NCBI RefSeq assembly: GCF_000015665.1
Contig: NC_008817.1
Location: 1 to 64,000, forward strand
Length of the DNA: 64,000 nt
Reading direction: 5' to 3'
Source: Prochlorococcus marinus str. MIT 9515
GTDB taxonomy: Bacteria > Cyanobacteriota > Cyanobacteriia > PCC-6307 > Cyanobiaceae
The notes under the pieces were generated by a model that was not told the DNA's origin, made no database searches, and saw only the letters and a list, made by a program, of their open reading frames with translations. Positions 39,856-46,151 of the stretch are shown piece after piece. The stretch's first letter is position 1; the number at the start of each line of letters is the position of its first letter. A program made the translations under genes and the position numbers.

Positions 39856-40464
39856 ATGGAAGGAAGTGTTTATGTTCTAACCAATCCAGCAATGCCGAAC
39901 ATGGTGAAGATTGGCAAGACGACAAGAGATGTAGAACTTAGACTTGCAGACTTATATTCAACTGGGGTCCCTTTGCCTTTTGAATGTGAATATGCAGCAA
40001 AAGTGAAAGATGTAGATAAGACAGAAAAAGCATTTCATACAGCATTTGAACCAAGCAGAGTTAATCCAAAAAGAGAATTTTTTAATATCAATCCAGAACA
40101 GGCAATTGCTGTTTTATCTTTAATGGCGATTGAAGATGTTACTCCAAGTGTTCAGGATGAAGCAAAAAAAATTGACGTAGAAGCATCTGCTTCTGCTGAG
40201 AAATTCAAGAAGAAGAGAAGACCTACTATTAATTATTTTGAGATGGGTTTAAAAGAAGGAGATATTTTAAAATTTGGTAGAAATGAAGAGTTTTGCAAAG
40301 TATTGAATGGAAGACAAGTTTCTTATCAGGGAGAACCTTGGTTTTTATCAAATTTAACTAATAAGTTATTAGATAGAACTGGTCCTATGGATGGATCGCC
40401 TTATTGGTATTTCAATGGTAAAAATCTTAAAGATATTTACAATGAAACTTATTCAATTGATTAA
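39856..40464 (+). CDS. T5orf172/GIY-YIG-type protein with DUF4357-like C-terminus
   Basis: A 202-residue protein. Residues 3-100 are a T5orf172 (GIY-YIG superfamily) domain: GSVYVLTNPAMPNMVKIGKTT, DVELRLADLYSTG, then EKAFHTAFEPSRVNPKREFF. The C-terminal part (about 128-200) resembles DUF4357: MGLKEGDILKF, VSYQGEPWFLSNLTNKLL, GSPYWYFNGKNL. Such proteins are common in phages and islands and are thought to be DNA nucleases or binding proteins. It is divergent from the nuclease-helicase (92-nt spacer), so the two may share regulation and work together; that is inference. Confidence 0.87.
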   Translation: MEGSVYVLTNPAMPNMVKIGKTTRDVELRLADLYSTGVPLPFECEYAAKVKDVDKTEKAFHTAFEPSRVNPKREFFNINPEQAIAVLSLMAIEDVTPSVQDEAKKIDVEASASAEKFKKKRRPTINYFEMGLKEGDILKFGRNEEFCKVLNGRQVSYQGEPWFLSNLTNKLLDRTGPMDGSPYWYFNGKNLKDIYNETYSID

Positions 40465-40522
40465 TTTTCAATATTTGATGAATTTTTAGTCTTTTTTTAA
40501 ATAAAAAATCATCCTAAAAAGA

Positions 40523-40544
40523 GGTTTCCCGTAGGTTTCCCGTG
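40523..40544 (+). repeat. Isolated third 11-bp doublet inside the cassette
   Basis: GGTTTCCCGTA followed by GGTTTCCCGTG, identical to the first doublet of the left repeat, sits 58 nt after the GIY-YIG stop and about 148 bp before the first doublet of the right repeat. It has the undiverged sequence of the left copy, unlike the doublets in the right copy. It may mark an arm site belonging to the integrated element. Confidence 0.8.
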
Positions 40545-40610
40545 GGAAAATGTGTGTTATTATGGCGTTAAACATGTTGGTATCACTACGTTTATGACTG
40601 CCTTATTTCT

Positions 40611-40807
40611 CGGTACTATAGAGTGGGAATAAAATGCAGGGTATAAACCCAGTCATAGTCTAGAAAAATTGGTTTCACACAGGTTTCATACGAGAATCTT
40701 GTAACCTATTGGCAAGGGATCTCTATATGGAGGTTTCACATGGGTTTCACATGGAGGTAAAAATCTATCTCTATAGAGAAATCGTAGAGAATTAAATTTC
40801 TCTACAC
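40611..40807 (+). repeat. Right copy of ~195-bp direct repeat (possible attR) with guaA tail remnant
   Basis: Begins GGTACTATAGAGTGGGAATA and encodes GTIEWE then stop, as in guaA, but with different third bases (GGT for GGG, ACT for ACA, ATA for ATT, GAA for GAG, TAA for TGA). All coding differences are synonymous. It then repeats the left copy's block order, including doublets at 40671-40692 and 40732-40753, 61 bp apart. The palindrome TCTCTATAGAGA and following ten bases are identical to the left copy. It reads as a displaced guaA 3' end. Confidence 0.78.
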
Positions 40808-40816
40808 CTTAATAAA

Positions 40817-41134
40817 TTAGTTTTTAATTTTTTTAATTTTTTCTAAATTCCATTTATCAAATATTAATTTCATTTCTCTTTCGTAGTATCTTACTTTCTT
40901 TGCGAAAGGTAGTTGTTGAATAATTATTCCAAAGGGAAATTTTAAAAAAGAAGAAACATAAACAATATAAAACTCGATAAATGAAGGTTTTGGTGGGAGA
41001 GGTAAATTTTTTAAATATGCCCAATCAATGCATGGTTTTAGTTGCTTATCACTAGCGATAATATTTTTTTTACATCTCCACCAAGAGAATAGATAAATGC
41101 AAATAAAAATTGGTAGTGGAAGAAGTCGCAACAT
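40817..41134 (-). CDS. Hypothetical protein with N-terminal hydrophobic segment
   Basis: A 105-residue protein unknown to me. The N-terminus (LRLLPLPIFICIYLFSWW, about 2-19) is probably a membrane anchor. A Pro-rich NLPLPPKPSFIEFYIVYVSSFLKFPFG region follows, then a basic C-terminus (KWNLEKIKKIKN). It lies just outside the right guaA repeat. Base composition is like the neighbours. Confidence that it is translated is moderate. Confidence 0.55.
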   Translation of the reverse strand: MLRLLPLPIFICIYLFSWWRCKKNIIASDKQLKPCIDWAYLKNLPLPPKPSFIEFYIVYVSSFLKFPFGIIIQQLPFAKKVRYYEREMKLIFDKWNLEKIKKIKN

Positions 41135-41350
41135 TAGAAATCTTTTACTTTATTTTATTCATCCTCTTCAGGATGATGAGGATCTGGATTTGGAGGAATT
41201 GCAGCATTATATTCTTCCGACGTTGCTTCTCCTGTCAAAGTAAAAACTAATTTATTTTATTGATTATCTTTTGCATCATTTTCTATTTGACATCAGAACT
41301 AAACTTAGAGGAATGCAACATTCTTTTTTTATAGTTTTATTTTTTGACTA

Positions 41351-41818
41351 ATGGGAAAGGAAACTTATCAAATAACAGAATATGTTCATGATCAGGTTAT
41401 TGCTCATTGCATTGCTTTCGGACTTATAGGTACTGATGAACCTAAAGAAGATAAAAATAATTTAATTGATTTTTATGAATTAGAGAGTTTTAATCCACCG
41501 GATACTATTCAAGTCGCAACATTTTTTTTGGAAAAAACCTCCACAAAAAAAATATATTATTATGTCTGCTCTTTTCCGGAAGAACCTTTTAAGGCGAGTC
41601 ATCAAGAAGGATATGTACTTTTCTCTATTATGTGGTTGGATTACGACAAATACTGGTCTAGAGTCCCATGGTACAGTTGTTCTGCATCATCTGAACAACC
41701 TCTACCACCTTTACATAAAGAAGCAGCAAATTGGATGTTAGAGCAAATAACTAAAAAAGGTTGTTGGAATGCTGAAGCGGATTTCTTCAAAATGGGCAAA
41801 CTAGAAATATTAATTTAA
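41351..41818 (+). CDS. Hypothetical protein
   Basis: A 155-residue protein with ATG start and no recognised domain. It is rich in aromatics (YYYVCSFPEEPF, MWLDYDKYWSRVPWYSC), lacks membrane segments, and contains six cysteines. The N-terminus KETYQITEYVHDQVIAHC looks helical. A soluble cytoplasmic protein is likely. Nothing in the context gives a role; it is in the variable region after the guaA cassette. Confidence 0.65.
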   Translation: MGKETYQITEYVHDQVIAHCIAFGLIGTDEPKEDKNNLIDFYELESFNPPDTIQVATFFLEKTSTKKIYYYVCSFPEEPFKASHQEGYVLFSIMWLDYDKYWSRVPWYSCSASSEQPLPPLHKEAANWMLEQITKKGCWNAEADFFKMGKLEILI

Positions 41819-41827
41819 ATTAAAGAC

Positions 41828-41974
41828 TTAATTCATTCTTACATCAACCCATCCAGGAAGATATACATCAATACCTCCAAATAATTTTATATTTAGAGGT
41901 AGTGTGAGAATAGAAAGTGCGACTAATGTTGTTGCTATAGGTTGACTATATTTTAATAGTGTTTCTTTGTCCAT
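41828..41974 (-). CDS. Very small membrane protein (48 aa)
   Basis: An ATG-started frame of 48 residues, MDKETLLKYSQPIATTLVAL and then SILTLPLNIK, ending GWVDVRMN. A central hydrophobic segment (about 12-33) is flanked by charged residues, with a second half carrying LFGGIDVYLPGW. The organisation, codon use and complete start/stop favour a real gene, and it resembles the short single-pass proteins frequent in picocyanobacteria. It is convergent with the 155-residue gene (9-nt gap). Confidence 0.6.
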   Translation of the reverse strand: MDKETLLKYSQPIATTLVALSILTLPLNIKLFGGIDVYLPGWVDVRMN

Positions 41975-42379
41975 GGGAATAAAATGATTTACCAATAGAT
42001 AGCATTTAGAATTGTCTTTGAGAAGAAATTAAACATGAATAAAAACACGTATAAAAATCCTAAAAATGATTTGGTTTTTGTCCCAGTTAGTGCCACAAAG
42101 AGTCAAATGGAATTACAATCTCTCTGTTGAAATTTTCATAAATTAAATTTATTAGTGTATTTAATTTAAAGTAATTCATTTTTAGCATATTCATATAATT
42201 TTGTATCGAACGAAATTTCAAAGGAAAAATAATTTTATACAGTAATAAAAATGTTCAATTCGTATGATGATATTCTCAATTATTTTTTGTTTAAACTAAG
42301 AATAAACTAATAATTTTGAGATGTCATGACCATTTGGAGCTGAAAACAAATACTCAAGGCGTCGTATCGTTAATATTAA
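41975..42379. other. Gene-poor spacer, about 400 bp
   Basis: AT-rich sequence between the 48-residue gene and the acyltransferase. One 31-codon + strand frame (42035-42130, starting MNKNTYKNPK) is present but too short to support. No tRNA, strong hairpin or repeat is evident. It probably holds the start of the leftward 48-aa gene's promoter and the end of the acyltransferase transcript. Confidence 0.5.
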
Positions 42380-44251
42380 TTATTTTGACCGAATAAAAGT
42401 TTCGATAGTATCGCTAAGTTTCATTGCTTCTTCTGAAGTTAGATGATTTTCATCTCTGTACCTTATCGTATTGTTGTTATGATTTTTGCAGTATTGTTCT
42501 GGGCAAAGAATAGAAAATATATCAACATAGGAGATTTTTTTGTTTTTTAATAGAAATTGTTTGATCTTCCCAATAGAAATTTTATTAGAAGCAAACCATT
42601 CGCTCTTTTTTAGTTCTCCAAAACAAAGAGGAGATATCGCCCACGATGGCCTGAACCATTCTTCTTGACAGGTATATCCTCCTTTCAATTTTGTAAAAGT
42701 TGGGGTGGGCGATATGAGAAAAAATTTCATTCCTATATTTTGAGTTTGATTTACGAAAGTTTGATATTGTTTTGTCCAGTCTCTCCCGTTTCTGTACTTA
42801 TCTATATGTGCTGAAAAAATAATAATGTCTTCTTTTTTGAAGTTATTTTTATATTCTCTCAGAGGTGCAAGTACATGTTCTTCCATCCCTGTATTTAATA
42901 GTTTTAGTCCATCCCCTTGTGGATGCATTATGAAATTGAATTCTTTTTTGTTAGCTAAATGAGTCATTACTGCTCCATAGTGACCAGTATGACTATCTCC
43001 AATTAGATATATTGTTGGGAGAGTGGAATTATGAGTGATTTTGGTCTCTCTATAATTTTTCATATTCCATTTATTGTATTGATTACCTATAAATAATTTT
43101 CCTTTTAGTGGTTTTCCAAGCGTAATCAGAACACTAGCAACGGTAACTATCATGCCTCCTCCAAAGATGATTGTCTTCCATCGTTTTCCATACCAGTTCC
43201 CTTTACGAAGTGGCGTTTCGACATATCTATACGAAGCAATCGCAGTTCCAAATATTAATGCGATCTGGAAGGGTACCGACCACCAATGAATTCCTATTGT
43301 CCAACGACTTATTGAAAGAATACCCCAGTGCCACAGGTAAAGCGAATAAGAGATCAAACCTACATAGACGACTTTAGGATTCGTAAAAAATGTATATGCT
43401 ACTGTTCCTTTCGTCATAGAAGCAATAAGCACTGCCGAAAGACCAACTACTGCAACTGTCGATTCTGTTGCCCAAGACATCGGCAAAAACATTATCCCGA
43501 CTATTAATGCCAGGACGAGAAGGGGTGGGACCTTCTCAAGGAATTCTCCTGTAGATTTTCTCTTTTGTAATTCAATAAATAATAAACAACCTAATGCCAT
43601 TTCCCAGAACCTTGTTGGCATTGAAAAATATGCTGTTGATTGGTTGATTTGATAGAGGTAAAGAAACCCAATTAATGAGGTAATTGTTAATGCCCCAACG
43701 GTAAGAAACAAATTGCGAGCACCATTTTTAGTTTGACGTCCAAACCCAGAAAACCAAATCAGAAAAGGAAAAAGGATATAAAACTGTTCTTCAACCCCCA
43801 GAGACCAAGTGTGTGTGAAAATATTCAGTTCTATTGATTGTGCGAAGTAATCTGTTGATTGTTTTAGTAGGTATAAATTTGATAATCCAAATAACGATGT
43901 AAGACCTGTTAGTAGAGAAGATCTTGGCACTGGATTAAATAAGCAGATAAAAATACTTGTGATGAATACAAAAACCGATAGTGCTGGTACTAATCGCTTT
44001 ATCCTTCTTTCGTAAAAGCCGCTAATAAAATCACGGAAGTTTTTACTTGGTCTTTGATAAAGCGATGAAGTAATAACAAATCCTGATATGACAAAAAAGA
44101 TATCAACGCCTAGGTATCCGCCCGGAAGAATTTCTTTGTTGAAGTGGTTGATGATTACAGTTATAACTGCAAATGCTCTTAGACCATCAATCTCTGAACG
44201 GTAGCGATTTTTTATATATGATTTATTGTCCTTGATTTTGACTGACATCAA
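42380..44251 (-). CDS. OafA/YrhL-type acyltransferase with SGNH domain
   Basis: A 623-residue membrane protein. Residues about 15-370 form the acyltransferase-3 domain with some ten transmembrane helices: RSEIDGLRAFAVITVIINHF contains the catalytic His, then GGYLGVDIFFVISGFV and HTWSLGVEEQFYI. The C-terminal SGNH hydrolase domain has GDSHTGHY (about 418) and the closing DENHLT. It transfers acetyl or other acyl groups to cell-surface polysaccharide, here plausibly the lipopolysaccharide O-chain. Such genes vary between strains and alter phage receptors. It is alone on the - strand. Confidence 0.92.
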   Translation of the reverse strand: MMSVKIKDNKSYIKNRYRSEIDGLRAFAVITVIINHFNKEILPGGYLGVDIFFVISGFVITSSLYQRPSKNFRDFISGFYERRIKRLVPALSVFVFITSIFICLFNPVPRSSLLTGLTSLFGLSNLYLLKQSTDYFAQSIELNIFTHTWSLGVEEQFYILFPFLIWFSGFGRQTKNGARNLFLTVGALTITSLIGFLYLYQINQSTAYFSMPTRFWEMALGCLLFIELQKRKSTGEFLEKVPPLLVLALIVGIMFLPMSWATESTVAVVGLSAVLIASMTKGTVAYTFFTNPKVVYVGLISYSLYLWHWGILSISRWTIGIHWWSVPFQIALIFGTAIASYRYVETPLRKGNWYGKRWKTIIFGGGMIVTVASVLITLGKPLKGKLFIGNQYNKWNMKNYRETKITHNSTLPTIYLIGDSHTGHYGAVMTHLANKKEFNFIMHPQGDGLKLLNTGMEEHVLAPLREYKNNFKKEDIIIFSAHIDKYRNGRDWTKQYQTFVNQTQNIGMKFFLISPTPTFTKLKGGYTCQEEWFRPSWAISPLCFGELKKSEWFASNKISIGKIKQFLLKNKKISYVDIFSILCPEQYCKNHNNNTIRYRDENHLTSEEAMKLSDTIETFIRSK

Positions 44252-44381
44252 AACTTACTAACCAATAGTTATAAGTTTATTGGATTTTATATCCTTTTTC
44301 AAAAGGGTGCTGTAATACTTTTCAAGTTTAAGTATCTCCCCTTTTATCTATTCCCATTCTACTTTTTTAGGTTTTTATGGA

Positions 44382-44732
44382 ATGATTTCTTCAAATGTTA
44401 TTAATACTCTTGAATCGACTATTCAGAAAGATACTTATGTAGTGAGACGAATATATTGGCTTTGTATCCCTATCAGATTTTGATGAGCCGAGTGAAGTTG
44501 AAATAAAAACTTACAAAAGGGACGGAAATTTATTTTTAAAAACGTATCAGTATGGAAAAGATTATTTTCTATATAAAAAGACAATAATGCATTTATTGTT
44601 TTAACAAAGATATCTGTTTATCCAAATGTTTTAATAACGATAATATGTAAAAATAAAAAAACTTTTTATGAGAACTATTTATCTACTTTGCCAACTTTCG
44701 CAAAAGAATCTGCAAAATTCTTAGTTGGTTAG
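44382..44732 (+). pseudogene. Small gene broken by two compensating frameshifts
   Basis: Read in one frame, the start (MISSNVINTLESTIQKDTYV) runs out near 44445. It continues in the +1 frame from about 44446 (DEYIGFVSLSDFDEPSEVEI, then KTYKRDGNLFLKTYQYG) and returns to the original frame near 44580 (KDNNAFIVLTKISVYPN, ending KESAKFLVG, stop at 44730). The composite would be about 116 residues. Each piece reads like protein, which random frames rarely do. Family unknown. Sequencing errors at A-runs could also cause this. Confidence 0.6.
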
Positions 44733-44998
44733 TGCATTATTTCTCGATAATTTATTCATTAACTTTAAAAAAGGGCAAAGACACAGCAGTTTAAGTTTTA
44801 CGCGAGTTTTATGCGTAAAAACTTTTACCCAAATCGTATTTATAGATGCAATTATTTCTAAAGGTCTTATATAGATGTAATTAAGGTAAGCTAACAACTT
44901 TTTATAATTTACCGTCAAAATGTGCAAATTAATAAAATTGCAAGTAATAATACTCTATTAATTTCAAGTTAACAGGAGGATAATATAGACATAGATCT

Positions 44999-45004
44999 AG
45001 GAGG
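44999..45004 (+). promoter_or_regulatory. Strong ribosome binding site of the CP12-tail-like gene
   Basis: AGGAGG lies four bases before the ATG at 45009, a near-ideal Shine-Dalgarno. Another AGGAGGA is at 44974-44980. Strong sites like this are uncommon among the genes in this window, so it supports the chosen start and suggests high expression. Confidence 0.75.
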
Positions 45005-45008
45005 TCTT

Positions 45009-45191
45009 ATGAAATTATTCAATCAATTTAACATCCTTCCAAGATACTTAACTGCGTTTAACTATGCAGGATTAAATCTTAACGAAACCCCAAAAGAACT
45101 TGATAAATGTACTCCTGAGTTTCAAAATTTTTGGGATAAAGAATGTAGAGAACATCCAACTAATCAAAATTGTTTAATTTACTGTGACTGA
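45009..45191 (+). CDS. Small protein with CP12-like C-terminal motif
   Basis: A 60-residue protein beginning MKLFNQFNIL. The last 15 residues, CREHPTNQNCLIYCD, share the spacing of the CP12 GAPDH-binding tail: Cys, Pro four residues later, a second Cys nine residues after the first, then Tyr and Asp at +3 and +5 (CP12: C..NP....CR.Y.D). The N-terminal CP12 Cys pair is missing; one other Cys is upstream (DKCTPEF). CP12 clamps GAPDH and phosphoribulokinase in the dark. Relation to CP12 is inferred from this motif only. Confidence 0.6.
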   Translation: MKLFNQFNILPRYLTAFNYAGLNLNETPKELDKCTPEFQNFWDKECREHPTNQNCLIYCD

Positions 45192-45327
45192 GTTATTAAT
45201 TTTTAGTCTTAGTTAAATAAACTCTTCCTAAAAAGAGACTTCAATAATTTTAATCAACAAAAAACTTTTCTTTGAAGAAGGAATTGCTCACTCTTGATTC
45301 AATCAAGATACTTCCAACTATGTTTTT

Positions 45328-45432
45328 CTACTCTTTACCTTGGAATAAATTGATTTTGATATTGAAGGTCACAACTGTTCCAATACTTATAAGTAATAAT
45401 CCAATCGCAATTTGAGGTGAAGGTAAAATCAT
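45328..45432 (-). CDS. Tiny single-pass membrane protein (34 aa)
   Basis: A complete 34-residue frame, MILPSPQIAIGLLLISIGTV followed by VTFNIKINLFQGKE. Residues 8-24 form one membrane helix, with a positively charged end. It resembles the tiny thylakoid or membrane subunits common in cyanobacteria, but I cannot assign it to a known photosystem or cytochrome subunit. It lies in a region otherwise lacking genes on this strand. Confidence 0.55.
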   Translation of the reverse strand: MILPSPQIAIGLLLISIGTVVTFNIKINLFQGKE

Positions 45433-45506
45433 ATAAAGATTTAATTTCCAATATTTTATCGAACTTAGTTAATTATCGATAAAAGATTGTTTAATTTGAA
45501 CCAAAA

Positions 45507-45704
45507 ATGACCTATTTAAAATATGATTTTGATATTTATTACGCAGTAGGAAATACGAATTCTTAAAGACAAGAAAGTAAAACTGCTGTAATTATCCATA
45601 AAAGGAACTATCAAGTTGGACTTTGATTCAGGCAAGTACGGCAATCATTGATATTAAAAACCAATTTTCAAATATTTATTTATTTTGGAAAAAGAGATAG
45701 TTAA
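45507..45704 (+). pseudogene. Remnant reading frame interrupted by two stops
   Basis: A single frame from ATG (MTYLKYDFDIYYAVGNTNS) continues through an in-frame TAA to RQESKTAVIIHKRNYQVGL, then TGA, then FRQVRQSLILKTNF, ending at TAA 45702-45704, 66 codons in all. Each of the three pieces has protein-like composition in the same frame. This fits a recently inactivated gene of unknown family. Chance cannot be excluded at this length. Confidence 0.42.
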
Positions 45705-45909
45705 TAACTATGAGATTTAAGTTAAATATTTTTTATTTTATTAGTAACAACAAAAACCCTTTAAAAAATGATTTCTGACTAATAAACCACATGATTTGCA
45801 AGAATTGTTTTTTTTAATAGTATTCACAATGGGCAATTAAGATATGTGACAAGTAAGTAACATTACTCATCCTCTTCCACGAAAAAGAAATATATGTAAT
45901 AAATTATGC

Positions 45910-46008
45910 GAGTGTGTAGGAGAGATTTATCTAAAAAAAGTGGAAACAAGGAAACACTCAATTTAGATAAATCAATAAAGACCTCTATTTTTAGAGGTCT
46001 TTTTTTTT
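45910..46008 (+). ncRNA. Yfr2-family small RNA
   Basis: The sequence GGAAACAAGGAAACA (45942-45956) is the duplicated GGAAACA loop motif characteristic of the Yfr2-Yfr5 RNAs of marine cyanobacteria. It is closed by AGTG/CACT (45939-45942 with 45955-45958) and by a perfect 12-bp outer stem, GATTTATCTAAA (45924-45935) with TTTAGATAAATC (45962-45973). A rho-independent terminator follows immediately. The 5' end is estimated from a -10-like TAAATT near 45899-45904. Yfr2 RNAs are abundant; their function is only partly known. Confidence 0.88.
45980..46008 (+). terminator. Rho-independent terminator of the Yfr2-like RNA
   Basis: An 8-bp perfect stem GACCTCTA/TAGAGGTC (45980-45987 with 45992-45999) with a TTTT loop is followed by nine T residues. 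It is the strongest intrinsic terminator I see in the window. Confidence 0.92.
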
Positions 46009-46151
46009 CTCATCTAGCGTGAATCAATACACAGGTTCAAGTAAATACACATTTGTTTTCCTGGTGAACATTTTGCAAATCATAATATATAAATTCTTTC
46101 GAGTGATTTTACAAATATTTTTATAATCTTATTATTGCCTACGAACTAACT

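Noticed and set aside
36667-40753. Possible CRISPR array
   Set aside because: Repeats are only 11 bp and directly adjacent, with no spacers and no cas operon. The Cas4-like nuclease at 46152 stands alone.
41155-41238. 27-residue - strand frame ending PNPDPHHPEEDE
   Set aside because: Protein-like composition, but it has no ATG (only a possible TTG) and an in-frame stop just upstream. Too short to support without conservation data.
42035-42130. 31-residue + strand frame MNKNTYKNPK...
   Set aside because: Complete start and stop but no ribosome binding site, no recognisable motif and chance length in AT-rich DNA.
44721-44927. 68-residue - strand frame
   Set aside because: It overlaps the end of the frameshifted gene, has no motif, and its composition does not look like a real protein.
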